Positions 1 to 10,813 of a stretch of 64,000 nt of DNA are shown piece after piece. The stretch comes from Stenotrophomonas sp. WZN-1. Lineage in GTDB: Bacteria; Pseudomonadota; Gammaproteobacteria; Xanthomonadales; Xanthomonadaceae. The notes beneath the pieces are model-generated. The model was not told the DNA's origin. It worked only from the letters and a program-made list of their open reading frames with translations, and made no database searches. A program made the position numbers and the translations under genes. The first letter of the stretch is position 1. The number at the start of each line of letters is the position of its first letter. Location: positions 1,010,001 through 1,074,000 of the forward strand of contig NZ_CP021768.1 of assembly GCF_002192255.1 (NCBI RefSeq), given 5' to 3'.

Positions 1-800
1 GTGGCAAGGTGTTCAAGCAGGATGGCGATGGCAACGGTGATGAGATCCGTTCCAACCGCAATGCGGTGATGGCGGGCGTGGACTGGCAGCTGGGTGAACA
101 TGTGGTGCTGGGTGCGGCGGCCGGCAACGAGCGGCTGGATACGCGCCTGTACGATCGCAGTTCGCGCGCCCGCCTGCGTGGCAACACGTTCGGCCTGTAT
201 GCACAGGGACAGTGGAACAACGGCTTTGCGGTCGGTGGCAGCGTGTCGCGCGGTGACTACCGCACGCGCACCACGCGTGAAGTGCCGCTGCTGGGCCAGA
301 CCCTGTACAGCCGCCAGGATTCGGACGTGACCATCGCCCAGGTCGAAGGCAGCTGGACCTGGACCCATGGCAGGACCCAGCTGCAGCCGTACGTGCAGTT
401 CACCAAGCACTGGGTCGACAGTGATCGTGCGGTGGAGCAGGGCGGCAGTGCCGCACTAGTGCTGGAAGGCGGCAAGGACACGCTCAACGTCAGCACGGTG
501 GGCGTGCGCGGCCGCTGGGACGTGGGCAGCGGCGAGCGCTTCCCGGCGCAGCTGACCGTCGGCCTGGGTTGGCAGCATGCGTCTGGTGACACCGATGTGG
601 CCAGCCGCAACCGCTTCGCGGTCGGTGGCGATGCCTTCGATGTCTACAGCGCGGTGATGGCACGCAACGCACTGGTCAGCCAGGTGGGTGTGGCGGTCGG
701 CCTGGGTCGCAGCAGCCAGCTGTCGATGTTCGTGCAGGGCCAGCATGGTGATGGCCGCCGCGATGTGGGTGGGCAGATCAACCTGCGGGTAGGCTTCTAA
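1..800 (+). CDS. Autotransporter β-barrel domain protein (5' end outside window)
   Basis: The window opens inside this gene. An open frame of 265 codons runs from base 3 to a TAA at 798-800. The protein alternates polar and hydrophobic residues like outer-membrane β-strands, with Gly/Asn/Asp-rich turns, and ends in NLRVGF with a terminal Phe, the usual signal for the BAM complex. This fits the translocator barrel of a type V autotransporter, about 270 residues long, which anchors an exported passenger. The passenger lies upstream, so the activity of the whole protein cannot be told. The GTG at 9 is internal. A strong hairpin follows the stop codon. Confidence 0.85.
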   Translation, partial: GKVFKQDGDGNGDEIRSNRNAVMAGVDWQLGEHVVLGAAAGNERLDTRLYDRSSRARLRGNTFGLYAQGQWNNGFAVGGSVSRGDYRTRTTREVPLLGQTLYSRQDSDVTIAQVEGSWTWTHGRTQLQPYVQFTKHWVDSDRAVEQGGSAALVLEGGKDTLNVSTVGVRGRWDVGSGERFPAQLTVGLGWQHASGDTDVASRNRFAVGGDAFDVYSAVMARNALVSQVGVAVGLGRSSQLSMFVQGQHGDGRRDVGGQINLRVGF

Positions 801-814
801 GGGGAGCGGGCCAA

Positions 815-845
815 CGGTAGATCCACGCGCTGCGTGGATCTACCG
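815..845. repeat. SMAG-type palindromic REP element between convergent genes
   Basis: A perfect 14-bp stem (815-828 with 832-845) encloses a 3-base loop. The core reads GTAGATCCACGC and its complement. GTAG-headed palindromes of this kind are the abundant SMAG repeats of S. maltophilia. It sits between the autotransporter gene and the convergent gene ending at 898, where it could also act as a bidirectional mRNA 3' end. There is no T-tract. Confidence 0.8.
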
Positions 846-897
846 GTGCGGCGGGAGTGAGTGCTGATCCATGGCGCCGCTGTGCCGCGCAGACCGC

Positions 898-1551
898 TCA
901 GTTCGCCGCGTCCTGCGTGCGTCGACGCAACCCGGCGGGCGGGTCGAACAGGCTCGCAGGTACTTCATCGAAAGCGACCTCGGTAACACGCAGGCCGCGC
1001 TCGGTACGCTGGTTGCCGGTGCGTCCGCGGTAACCCAGCAGCAGGCCGGTGTGGGTATCGATCCACAACGTGCCGGAGGTGGTGCCATCAGGGCCATGCG
1101 CATTGTCATAACGCCAACCGGCAGCGAGGCGGCCCAGGATGAACTCGCCGGGTGCGGGTGAGCAGCGCCCGCCGATCGTATGGCATGGGGCGGCGGGATC
1201 GTACCAGTAGGGACCACTGGAGTCGGCGACCGGTAACGTGTAGTTGCCGCGCTCGCTCACCAACCATGCCCGGCCGCGCTGACCCTGGGTGGTCAGCCAT
1301 GCATCCGGCGCATTGTCGCCGCGGAAATCAATACGGATGGCAGGCCCGCGCAAACGGATCTCGACCTCGACCTCACCGCCAGGCGCGTTGGGGCCGAGTG
1401 GGCCCAGGCCATAGGCGCGTGCCAGCAATCGCGCCTGTGGAGGTTCGCTTTCGGCAGCGTCCGTGGATTGGGCGGCGACGGCCCAGGTTGCTGTCATCAA
1501 CAGGCTGGCCAGCAGCATCCGCACGTCAGCGCGCCAGGTTGCTGCTGTCAT
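898..1551 (-). CDS. Exported protein of unknown function at the end of the tad operon
   Basis: A 217-residue protein with an N-terminal hydrophobic segment (MLLASLLMTATWAVAAQ) that looks like a cleaved signal peptide, so a periplasmic or surface location is inferred. The mature part has no motif I recognise; it contains a C-x6-C pair (PCHTIGGRC) and many β-type stretches. The start at 1551 overlaps the upstream TadE-like gene by 26 bases and has an AGAG box; an ATG at 1518, 7 bases past that gene's stop, is an equally sensible start. As the last cistron of the pilus cluster it may be an accessory factor, but nothing in the sequence proves this. Confidence 0.6.
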   Translation of the reverse strand: MTAATWRADVRMLLASLLMTATWAVAAQSTDAAESEPPQARLLARAYGLGPLGPNAPGGEVEVEIRLRGPAIRIDFRGDNAPDAWLTTQGQRGRAWLVSERGNYTLPVADSSGPYWYDPAAPCHTIGGRCSPAPGEFILGRLAAGWRYDNAHGPDGTTSGTLWIDTHTGLLLGYRGRTGNQRTERGLRVTEVAFDEVPASLFDPPAGLRRRTQDAAN

Positions 1552-2212
1552 GCACGGGGCTCTGCATGCGGACGATCGCATAGGACTCGATCGGCATGCG
1601 GCGATGGCCGGTGATCGGGTCCTCGATCAGCATCGAAGCTGGGCGGAAACTGTCGCCTTCGCTGACCAGATCTGAAAGACCGGCGATCACCCGGTCGGCA
1701 AAGGGGACGATCAGCGGCATCGGATAGGTGACCTTGATCTTGAGGATGTTGGCGTCCTGTACGCTGACACGGCTGCTGCCGACGCGTGCATCGCGGAACG
1801 CAAGATTGTCGTTCGGCAATGCATAGCGCCCATCGAACTGGCGCTCGCGGAACTCGTTGTACGCCGCGCGGCTGGGCGAGATGACTTCGATCTTCGGCGA
1901 CAGCAACGGGTTCTTCCACAGCAGGGCGACCTTGGCGCGGGCGGCGACGGCACCCGCCGCATCCGGCGAGGTTGCGTACAAGGGAGCCATCGCCATTTCC
2001 AGTGCGCTGCGCATCTCCGAATGATTGACACCACTGACCGCGCCGGCCCGTGCGGCCTGCAGTGTGGCGAAATCCAGCAGCGACTTGGCTCGATAGATCA
2101 GGACGAACTGGAAGATGACCAGGACGAGGAAGATGAAGGCCGGAACCACGACGCAGAATTCAATCAGCGACTGGCCGCGCTGACGGCGGATGGATGAGCG
2201 GATGCGCTTCAT
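1526..2212 (-). CDS. TadE-like pseudopilin
   Basis: A 228-residue protein. The N-terminus MKRIRSSIRRQRGQSLIEF followed by a long hydrophobic helix (about residues 20-42) is the TadE/class III prepilin pattern: a basic leader, Gly13 at the cleavage site and Glu18 at +5. TadE-type proteins are processed by the Tad prepilin peptidase and act in assembly of Flp pili in the inner membrane and periplasm. The ATG at 2212 overlaps the stop of the preceding DUF192 gene in an ATGA, which fixes the start; a longer frame upstream is antisense or non-coding read-through. The C-terminal part is a soluble domain with no known catalytic motif. Confidence 0.8.
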   Translation of the reverse strand: MKRIRSSIRRQRGQSLIEFCVVVPAFIFLVLVIFQFVLIYRAKSLLDFATLQAARAGAVSGVNHSEMRSALEMAMAPLYATSPDAAGAVAARAKVALLWKNPLLSPKIEVISPSRAAYNEFRERQFDGRYALPNDNLAFRDARVGSSRVSVQDANILKIKVTYPMPLIVPFADRVIAGLSDLVSEGDSFRPASMLIEDPITGHRRMPIESYAIVRMQSPVHDSSNLAR

Positions 2213-2592
2213 TGCGAAGCCCTCATGGATGGCGGTGCTGCAGGTGGAGAAGGGCACCATTGGAACGTTTCGCCCAGCACCGGAGCGATATGCCTGAGGC
2301 TGTTCACCGGCATTTCCAGCGTGGAGTACGCACCGCGGCACCAGGCGCCGCGCCATGGGCGCACGGCCTCGCGCCAGCCCACGGCTCGGTGATCGCGGTC
2401 CAGGAACAACAGGTCGAGCGGGTACCCCATGGCCAGCGTATGTACGCTCGAGCAGGGGGTTATCAGCAGGCCCTGCCCGGGCTGGAGTGGCGCGCGCAGC
2501 AGCAGGCCGCGCAGCCGCTGGTGCCAGCGATCGGCATGCCAGACGCAGCTGAGCAGTTGCTGGTGGTCGCGGATCAGGGCGCCGGTTCTCAT
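2209..2592 (-). CDS. DUF192 (UPF0127) family protein within the tad cluster
   Basis: A 127-residue protein matching the compact DUF192 fold: RLRGLLLRAPL, then GQGLLITPCSSVHTLAMGYPLDLLFLDRD, then RPWRGAWCRGAYSTLEMP, which are the conserved blocks of this family. Its biochemical role is unknown in general. Most DUF192 proteins are exported, but this one has no evident signal peptide. It sits between tadC (10-base gap, GAGG box) and a tadE-like gene (ATGA overlap), so it is co-translated with pilus genes and may help pilus assembly. That link is inference from position only. Confidence 0.75.
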   Translation of the reverse strand: MRTGALIRDHQQLLSCVWHADRWHQRLRGLLLRAPLQPGQGLLITPCSSVHTLAMGYPLDLLFLDRDHRAVGWREAVRPWRGAWCRGAYSTLEMPVNSLRHIAPVLGETFQWCPSPPAAPPSMRASQ

Positions 2593-2602
2593 GCGTGGGG
2601 CC

Positions 2603-3493
2603 TCACAGGATTCCCTGCTGCTTCATCTGCAGGAAGATGAAGTAGGCCAGGACGACGAAGATCAGCGGGAAGAAGAACAGCACGAGCGGCAGCATCATCT
2701 TCACCGGTGCTTCCAGCGCTAGCTTCTCGGCGCGAAGGAAGCGCTCTTCGCGCCGTTGCATGGCCTGCGAGCGCAGTGTGTCGCTGAGGCTGGCACCCAC
2801 CCGGTCGGCCTGGATCAAGGCGCTGGTGAAGCTGGTCAACTGGGAAATGTCGGCGCGATCGGACATGCGCCGCAGCGCTTCGGCGCGCGGAAGGCCCGCG
2901 CGCAGGTCACGCAGCATGCGCGAGAACTCCTGCGACAGCGGTCCGGGCGGTCCCTTGTCGACGGACTGCTCGATCGCACCGGTGATGTTCAGGCCCGCCT
3001 CGACGGCCATGGTGATGAAGTCGAGGAAGATGGGCAGGTCGCGGACCACGTGCTTGGAGCGTGCCTTGCGCCGTTCGCCCAGCCACAACGTGGGATACAT
3101 CCAACCGAAGGGCGCGCCGAACGCCAGGGCCATCAGCACGGAGCCGAAACCGAATTTGCCCAGCAGGATGATGGTGAACAAGAGGAATGAGCTGGCCACG
3201 GCGGCGGAAACGATGCGCGCGCCATACAGTTCTTCCGGCGACAGCACGAAGTCCTGGCCGGCCGATTGCAGGCTGCGGTGCGCGCGCTCCAGCTGCGCCG
3301 AGGACAGGCGCGGCCCGGCCAGGCGCGTTGCGACCGTGATCAAGGGCCACAGGATGCGCAGCAGCAGCGGCAGCGGATCCTGGTAGTTGCGCTGGTCCAC
3401 CTCGACCGACTGCACCAGTCCGCGCAGCGCGAATGCAAGCAGCCCTACAGCGGCAGCGGCAAGCAGTGCGACCAGGATGAGCAGGGCGTTCAT
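2603..3493 (-). CDS. tadC: Flp pilus assembly inner-membrane protein TadC
   Basis: A 296-residue GspF/type II secretion F-domain protein. It has a membrane segment at the N-terminus (MNALLILVALLAAAAVGLLAF), two in the middle and one hydrophobic pair at the C-terminus (PLVLFFFPLIFVVLAYFIFL), around a cytoplasmic T2SSF domain with the typical RDLPIFLDFITMAVEAGLN motif. With TadB it forms the membrane platform on which the TadA ATPase drives Flp pilus assembly. The ATG at 3493 overlaps the tadB stop (ATGA), giving translational coupling; the longer upstream frame lies inside tadB and is not used. Confidence 0.92.
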   Translation of the reverse strand: MNALLILVALLAAAAVGLLAFALRGLVQSVEVDQRNYQDPLPLLLRILWPLITVATRLAGPRLSSAQLERAHRSLQSAGQDFVLSPEELYGARIVSAAVASSFLLFTIILLGKFGFGSVLMALAFGAPFGWMYPTLWLGERRKARSKHVVRDLPIFLDFITMAVEAGLNITGAIEQSVDKGPPGPLSQEFSRMLRDLRAGLPRAEALRRMSDRADISQLTSFTSALIQADRVGASLSDTLRSQAMQRREERFLRAEKLALEAPVKMMLPLVLFFFPLIFVVLAYFIFLQMKQQGIL

Positions 3494-4336
3494 ATGTCGA
3501 TCGTCATGATTTTTCGGCACATGCGGTAGCCGAGGTATTCCAGTACCCCGATCAGGCCCATGACGCACCAGCCGATGAAGGTGTGGAACATGGGGTTCAT
3601 CGTTTCCGGATAGAACAGCACGAGGAAGCCGACAAGGCCGGCTGGCAGCATCGCCATGACGATGCCCTGCAGGCGCCCCTGCGCGGTGAGTGCCTTGACC
3701 TTGCCTTCCATGATGAGCTTGCGCCGCAGCGTTTCGGCGAGCGTGGAGAGGCTCTCGGCGAGATTGCCACCGACCTCGCGCGAAATGCTGACGGCGGCCA
3801 CGAACAGCTTCACGTCGGCGATGGGTACGCGGGCGGCGAAGTTGTCCAGCGCCTCCTCCGTGCGCACGCCCATGTGCTGCTCGCGCAGCACCAGTGCCAG
3901 CTCCTGGGCCAGCGGAGGCAGGCCGTCATGGGCCAGTGCTTCCAGCGCGGGATTGAAGCCGACGCCGGCCTTGAGGCTGCCGGCCAGCATCAGCAGGCCG
4001 TCGGGCAACTGCTGCTGGATCTGGTCGAGGCGGCGTTGCTTCAGCCACAGGTAGATCTTGCGGGGCGCTACGGCCAGCAGGACCAGGGCCAGGATCGGCA
4101 GCAGCAGGTTGCCGCCGGTGACGATCCACAGCAGCACGGGAATCGCCAGCAGCATCAGGACATTGGTCCTGAACAGCACGCGCGGATCGACGAACAGGAA
4201 CATGTCGGCCAGATTGACCCGCGCCTGGTCCATGAAGTTGGCGCGGTAGCGGTCCATGAAGCCGGAGCTGGCACGCGCCAGCAGCAGTACCGAGCCTGTC
4301 ACGCAGGCAAAACACAGCAGGGCGATCAGCAGGATG

Positions 4337-4344
<8 letters not shown>
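3490..4344 (-). CDS. tadB: Flp pilus assembly inner-membrane protein TadB
   Basis: A 284-residue platform protein of the T2SSF family, paired with TadC. It starts with a membrane helix (MSDILLIALLCFACVTGSVLLLA), has two more hydrophobic helices near residues 60-95, the F-domain motif LPDGLLMLAGSLKAGVGFNPAL, and two helices at the C-terminus. The ATG at 4344 overlaps the tadA stop by 8 bases. The longer open frame upstream is antisense-like sequence inside tadA and is rejected. Confidence 0.92.
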
Positions 4345-6061
<1,717 letters not shown>

Positions 6062-6074
6062 GCAACGGCTCCGG

Positions 6075-7571
6075 TTACTGCACGAAATCTTTGTTCCGGC
6101 GCGGCATGGCCTGCTGGCCGCGTTCCTGGATCTGTCGTGCACGCTCCAGGCCATCGAGGTTTTCCTGCGAGCCCGGCGTCACCACGCGCGGAGTAACGAA
6201 CATCACCAGCTCGGTACGGTTGCCGCGGAAGCCATCGGAGCGGAACAGCTTTCCGAGGATCGGGATGTCGCCCAGCAGCGGCAGGCGCTTGGCATCCTGC
6301 TGCGCGCTGGAGTCGATCAGCCCGGAGATGACGATGGTTTCCCCCGCGTGTACGTTGATTTCCGACTCGGTACGGCGGGTGGTGAAGCCCGGCACGCCCT
6401 GCACGGTCACCGTCGGATCGACACGGCTGACCTCGGCCAGGATGCGGGTGGAGATGTCCTCGTTGGAGTTGACCAGCGGCTCGATGTCGAGCTTGATGCC
6501 ATATTCCTTGTAGTCGACGGTGACCTGGCCGAAGCCCTGAGGTACCGGGATCGGCACCTCGCCGCCAGCCAGGAACTTCGCCTGCCCGCCGCTGCGCGCA
6601 CTGAGTTGAGGCGAGGCCAGCAGGAACGCCTTGCCCTTGTTCATCATCAGGTTGATCGCCGAGCCGATCTGCGTGGCGATGCCAAAGAAGGCCTGGGTAC
6701 CCTGCAGCTTGTTCGGCAACAGCACGCCGTTGGCCGGGCTCTGCTCGGGGTTGATGCGGTAGTAGTTGTTGTTGGTGAAATCCTTGACGATGCCGGCCAC
6801 CGGGCCGCGGATCACGTTGTCCCACTGGATGCCGAGTTCTTCCAGCGCATTGGTGTCGAACTCCATGATCTTCACGTCCATCTGCACCATCGGGCGCATG
6901 CCCACCGGGTCGGCGGTAGTGAAGTTCAGCACCGTCGGGTAGATCTTCTGGATCGCATCGATGCGGCTGCCGATCCCCGGATTGATGTCCTGGCCGGTAA
7001 TGACAACACGGTCGGCGACGGCATGCACATTGATCTTTTCCACATCGGCCAGCAGCGTGCGGATGGTTTCGGCCAGGCTGACCGCATCGTTCTCGGAGAT
7101 GTCCACCTGCACCTGCAGCTGCTTGCCGTTCTGCAGCCACAGGTGAACCGTGGTGGAGCCGGGCTTCATGCCCATCATGATCAGGTCACGTGGGCCGACG
7201 TTGGTGACTTCGAGCATCTCGCCGCTACCGACGGCCACGCGCTTGAGCCCGCTGGGCAGCGTGTAGACCGCGGCCTGGCCGGCGTAGATCCGGGCGCGGG
7301 TGGGCAGCGGCACCGCAGGCATGGCCGATGCGCTGGTGCGATAGGCGGGATCGGGAACCGGCGCCGGGAAGGCGCTTTGCCCGCCGGGTACCGGTGCATG
7401 GTTGGTGTTGGCCTGCGGCGGTGCCTGGACGGCAGGGCGCGGTGCGGCCATGACCGGTACCGGGGTCAGCTGGGTACCGGTGGTCTGTGCCACGGCCAGC
7501 AGTGGTGCGGTGGCAACAGCGATGGCCGCAGTAGCGGCGATGAGGCTGCGGATTCCATTATTGCTGCGCAT
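6075..7571 (-). CDS. cpaC: Flp pilus outer-membrane secretin (CpaC/RcpA)
   Basis: A 498-residue secretin forming the outer-membrane channel of the Flp pilus. It has a signal peptide (MRSNNGIRSLIAATAAIAVATAPLLAVAQ), a Pro-rich segment, an N-terminal domain with a BON-like fold (KINVHAVADRVVITGQ), and the secretin domain with the hallmark VPGFTTRRTESEINVHAGETIVISGLI and the terminal RTELVMFVTPRVV strand. The ATG at 7571 overlaps the cpaB stop by 14 bases. Confidence 0.93.
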   Translation of the reverse strand: MRSNNGIRSLIAATAAIAVATAPLLAVAQTTGTQLTPVPVMAAPRPAVQAPPQANTNHAPVPGGQSAFPAPVPDPAYRTSASAMPAVPLPTRARIYAGQAAVYTLPSGLKRVAVGSGEMLEVTNVGPRDLIMMGMKPGSTTVHLWLQNGKQLQVQVDISENDAVSLAETIRTLLADVEKINVHAVADRVVITGQDINPGIGSRIDAIQKIYPTVLNFTTADPVGMRPMVQMDVKIMEFDTNALEELGIQWDNVIRGPVAGIVKDFTNNNYYRINPEQSPANGVLLPNKLQGTQAFFGIATQIGSAINLMMNKGKAFLLASPQLSARSGGQAKFLAGGEVPIPVPQGFGQVTVDYKEYGIKLDIEPLVNSNEDISTRILAEVSRVDPTVTVQGVPGFTTRRTESEINVHAGETIVISGLIDSSAQQDAKRLPLLGDIPILGKLFRSDGFRGNRTELVMFVTPRVVTPGSQENLDGLERARQIQERGQQAMPRRNKDFVQ

Positions 7572-8352
7572 TCGTCGACCCTTTGCCCCCAATGATGAAT
7601 TGCACGCCAGCACGACCCTGCGTGCCGTTGCCGAGCAGTTCCCTCTGCGTCATGCCACTGAGGCCGAACGCACCACGATCCTCCACCTGGCGAAGCATCA
7701 CCCGCATCGAACCCGCCTTGGCGGCGACCGTGAGTCGCTGCGCCTGCGCCGGTGTCAGTTCCAGGGTGATGTTCGAATAGCCCTGCTGGTCTTCCGAGGC
7801 AGGCGTTTCGCCGACGCGGTTGCCGGTTGCCAGTACGTTGATGTCCTCAAGCAGCGGCAGCACCCGGGCACCAGTCTGTTCCTGCTCGACGGTCAGCAGG
7901 ATGTCAACATGGTCCCCGGGAGCGATCATGCCGGAGATCGAGTTCGTCTCGTCCACCTGGAGGGTGTAGCCCACGTTGCCCTTGGCGATCACGCGTGAGA
8001 ACTGGTCGTACAGCGGTACCAGTGCACTGGCACCCAGCGGTGCGCCTTCGCGGATCGGTGCACGCAGCATGCGTCCGCTGTACTCGGACACGTTGTCGGG
8101 CGTGATCGCATCGGCAGGCGGCAGGTCGGCGGGGACTTCGCGCACTGCAAGGTCGGCAACGGTGACGATGCTGCCCGGTTCCATGTCGGTCTTGGGCACG
8201 GCCACCGGCACCATTTCCACCGGCGGTGCGGCACGTTCGTTCACTGCCTTCTGCACGTAGCGCACGGCGACCAGGGCCGCGAACAGGCCAAGGGCGAGGG
8301 CGATGATGATGAAGACGACGTTGCGGTTGGCTTTCAGCGGGAGCGCCTTCAT
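7558..8352 (-). CDS. cpaB: Flp pilus assembly protein CpaB/RcpC
   Basis: A 264-residue periplasmic protein with an N-terminal membrane anchor (about residues 10-32), a SAF domain (VPVAVPKTDMEPGSIVTVADLAVREVP) and the RcpC/CpaB domain, with the typical MIAPGDHVDILLT motif. CpaB works with the secretin in the periplasm. The ATG at 8352 overlaps the stop of the small pilin gene as ATGA, so the two are coupled. Confidence 0.92.
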   Translation of the reverse strand: MKALPLKANRNVVFIIIALALGLFAALVAVRYVQKAVNERAAPPVEMVPVAVPKTDMEPGSIVTVADLAVREVPADLPPADAITPDNVSEYSGRMLRAPIREGAPLGASALVPLYDQFSRVIAKGNVGYTLQVDETNSISGMIAPGDHVDILLTVEQEQTGARVLPLLEDINVLATGNRVGETPASEDQQGYSNITLELTPAQAQRLTVAAKAGSMRVMLRQVEDRGAFGLSGMTQRELLGNGTQGRAGVQFIIGGKGSTNAQQ

Positions 8353-8534
8353 ACGACTCCCATCGACAGCATGTAGGTGAACCCCTGGTACGCCTTGCGC
8401 AGTGAATCGATCAGCTCGAGCACGATGTTCGGCTCGGCGACCAGGACCAGGACACCGACGGAAGCGACCACGGCGTACTCGATCAATGCGGCCCCGCGCT
8501 GGCGGCGTAGGGACGGTGGAATGCGTTTTCTCAT
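8349..8534 (-). CDS. Small Flp-type pilin-like protein
   Basis: A 61-residue protein: a basic leader ending in Gly14, then AALIEY with Glu19 at +5 and Tyr at +6, and a hydrophobic helix of about 20 residues. This is the class IVb (Flp) prepilin signature. It differs from the main Flp pilin at 12452 and lies in the assembly gene run, so it may be a minor pilin. The ATG at 8534 is chosen because it gives a short basic leader; an upstream ATG at 8570 would overlap the preceding gene. Confidence 0.75.
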   Translation of the reverse strand: MRKRIPPSLRRQRGAALIEYAVVASVGVLVLVAEPNIVLELIDSLRKAYQGFTYMLSMGVV

Positions 8535-8544
8535 GGCGGTGGTC

Positions 8545-9213
8545 TCAGTGCTGCGACTGGTTGACGACAATCGAGGTTCCCTGCTCGTGCCGGTTGAAGG
8601 TCATGGTCATTTCCTGGTTGCCCTTGCTGTAGCGGACAACGCACTGCAGCGCGATCATCGAACACCCCGCAGGGCCGGAACTTCGGCTCCAGCCGTCCGC
8701 GGGGAGGCGGCTGGCATAGAAGGCATCGGTCTGGAACGGAGACAGCGTGCTTTCCATGGACAGGCTGCGCCCGGGCGTATCCAGGTAGGAGATGTCATTG
8801 ATCACCTGGGTGCCGGACGGTTTCGGGAAATCGGCGCCGGCCGCGGCATCGGGCTTGCGCTTGAGCAGGCGCGTAATGCCGATCTGCGACTGGCTGCCAC
8901 GGCTCTTGGCCGATACCTCGATGGTCACGTAGTACTCGCCGTGCGCATGGCCGATCACGGTCTTGCCGCCGACCTCGTTGATCACGGTCTGCCCGGGCCA
9001 TTCGCGGTTGTAGTAGCTGACGATGGATGACACCGGCAATGAGGACGTGAAGCGCGAGATGCGCATGGGCAGGCCGTTGTAGAGCATGTCCTTGGCTACC
9101 CACTCGCTCTGCGCGCCCTCGGGCTCGGGAATGTCGGGCCAGGACGCGGCGAAGGCCGGCCAGGCGAACAGCAGCGCGGCCAGTGCCGCCAGCAGGTCAA
9201 CGCGACGGCGCAT
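8545..9213 (-). CDS. Exported protein of unknown function in the tad cluster
   Basis: A 222-residue protein with a cleavable-looking signal (MRRRVDLLAALAALLFAWPAFA then ASWPDIP). No catalytic motif was recognised. Its C-terminal part has two Cys near PAGCSMIALQCVVRY that could form a disulfide in the periplasm. The ATG at 9213 overlaps the preceding TadE-like gene by 17 bases, and the product is co-translated with pilus genes, so a role in pilus biogenesis is inferred from position only. Confidence 0.65.
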   Translation of the reverse strand: MRRRVDLLAALAALLFAWPAFAASWPDIPEPEGAQSEWVAKDMLYNGLPMRISRFTSSLPVSSIVSYYNREWPGQTVINEVGGKTVIGHAHGEYYVTIEVSAKSRGSQSQIGITRLLKRKPDAAAGADFPKPSGTQVINDISYLDTPGRSLSMESTLSPFQTDAFYASRLPADGWSRSSGPAGCSMIALQCVVRYSKGNQEMTMTFNRHEQGTSIVVNQSQH

Positions 9214-10012
9214 AGGCAGGCAACTTGTCGACGGGCACCACGTCGGGTGCGATGTAACCGGGATCAAGCCTGCTCAGCGTCCCGATCATCGGGATGCCGG
9301 AGAGGCCGTCAAAGGCCTTGGCGATGCCCGCCATGTGCTGGGACGGCACCAACGGCTTGACCTGCGCGATCACCGAGCGTGACGAGTTGACCTTGAGCCC
9401 GGAACCGGCGGCATTCCAGGGGTCGGCCAGCACCACATGGGTGGCCTGCAGCTTCAGGCCCAGCGAATCGAAGGGCTCCAGGTAGGCGGCAGCGCTGCCG
9501 TTGGCACTTTTCAGGTCCTGCACATCCAGCCGCAGCTGGGCCTGGGTCAGGCCGTTGCGGTTGGGCGGGAACGAACCGAACATCGAGGTCACGTCGCCGA
9601 TCTTCTTCATCATGCCGCCTGCCGACGTGCTGGTGTAGGAGACCAGGGCGAGGTCACCGCGCCGCACCAGCGGCTGGTTGGAGAAGGTGTTCATCAGTAC
9701 GTCGCCGACGGCGGCATCGCGAGCGCCGGTCTGCGCCTGGCTGACGATGGGGTCGTTGGCACGCCCGAAGTAGCGGTCGACGGCAAGATCGCGCTGGCGT
9801 CCGCTGGCCGGCAGCTTGTAGTCCGGCGATACGGTGGCTTCCCAGGCGATCGCGCGCGCGGCCTGCTGGGTGGCCTGGCGGGCGTGGATGTACTTGGCGA
9901 GGATCGGGATCAGCAGGAAGATCGGCACCAGCACGGCGCAGAGCACGGCGACTTCGGTGAGACTCTGGCCGCGCTGGCGACGCGCGCCGCGGAATGGGCG
10001 TTCCCTGTCCAT
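9197..10012 (-). CDS. TadE-like pseudopilin
   Basis: A 271-residue protein. The N-terminus carries a basic leader with Gly15, then QSLTEV with Glu20 at +5, and a hydrophobic helix, as in TadE/TadF pseudopilins. The rest is a soluble periplasmic domain with no known motif. It starts at an ATG (10012) 15 bases after the lipoprotein gene stop and ends inside the next gene. It differs in sequence from the TadE-like protein at 1526, so the locus has two of this class. Confidence 0.75.
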   Translation of the reverse strand: MDRERPFRGARRQRGQSLTEVAVLCAVLVPIFLLIPILAKYIHARQATQQAARAIAWEATVSPDYKLPASGRQRDLAVDRYFGRANDPIVSQAQTGARDAAVGDVLMNTFSNQPLVRRGDLALVSYTSTSAGGMMKKIGDVTSMFGSFPPNRNGLTQAQLRLDVQDLKSANGSAAAYLEPFDSLGLKLQATHVVLADPWNAAGSGLKVNSSRSVIAQVKPLVPSQHMAGIAKAFDGLSGIPMIGTLSRLDPGYIAPDVVPVDKLPAYAPSR

Positions 10013-10027
10013 GGCTACCTCAGCAGG

Positions 10028-10813
10028 TCATCGTTGGGAGGACGGTTCGCGCGGTACCTCGAGGTCGCCGCGTTCAAAGGGTTGGCCCACCGTCATGCGC
10101 TGCGTGGTCAGGCGGGTGCCATTGCCGTCCAGGGGTTCCTGCTCCAGGACAATGGCGTAGCGGCTCGGCCGGTAGTCGTTCAGCGCACCGGGGGTGAAGC
10201 CCCAGCTGGCACCGGCCGACCACACGCACTGGCTGAACCGCCCGTTCTCGTCTTTCCACGCGTTGCACGGTTGGCCGGCGACCCTGCGGTTGCCCGCGCG
10301 CTGGAAGCCCGGCGAGGCGGTGCCTTCGTCGGCTTCTGCGGCAAAGCGGGCGAGGCCGTCGCTGTCGGCAGGGGACTGGCTGCGCTCTCCCGTTGCCAGA
10401 TCGACCTGCTCCACGCCGGAGGCGCTCTGGGTCTCCTGCAGGCCGGTGGTCTCCAGGCGGAACTGGCAGCTGGTCGACGGGCCATCGTTGAGCAGGCGCC
10501 ACTCGCGGGTACGGAACACTTCCTCTTTGCTGGAAAGCCAGGCTTCGTAACGGACGGTCCCCAGGCGGGCGACGTCGGCGTCATCCAGCGCGCGGGTCGG
10601 CAGCCCGGCCGCCTGGCAGTCGCTCAGTGCCTGCTGGTAGCTGGTGCGTGCCGCATTGCGGCCATCCACCAGGGTCTCGGCAATCTGGTCAAGATGGATG
10701 CCGGGCATGTTTTTGGCAGCGGCCGGCTCACCGTTGTCCGCCGCGCTGCCACAGCCGCTGATCAGCAGTGTGGCGATCGACAGGTGCAGGCGATTGAATA
10801 CAGCAAACGTCAT
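10028..10813 (-). CDS. Lipoprotein of unknown function in the tad cluster
   Basis: A 261-residue protein with a short signal and the lipobox LISGC, lipidation at Cys21. The mature protein has several Cys (DCQAAG, TSCQF, QPCNAW, SQCVW) that may form disulfides. No family was recognised. The ATG at 10813 overlaps the upstream TadG-like gene stop (ATGA), so it is translationally coupled to pilus genes. A pilotin-like role for the secretin is possible but not shown. Confidence 0.65.
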   Translation of the reverse strand: MTFAVFNRLHLSIATLLISGCGSAADNGEPAAAKNMPGIHLDQIAETLVDGRNAARTSYQQALSDCQAAGLPTRALDDADVARLGTVRYEAWLSSKEEVFRTREWRLLNDGPSTSCQFRLETTGLQETQSASGVEQVDLATGERSQSPADSDGLARFAAEADEGTASPGFQRAGNRRVAGQPCNAWKDENGRFSQCVWSAGASWGFTPGALNDYRPSRYAIVLEQEPLDGNGTRLTTQRMTVGQPFERGDLEVPREPSSQR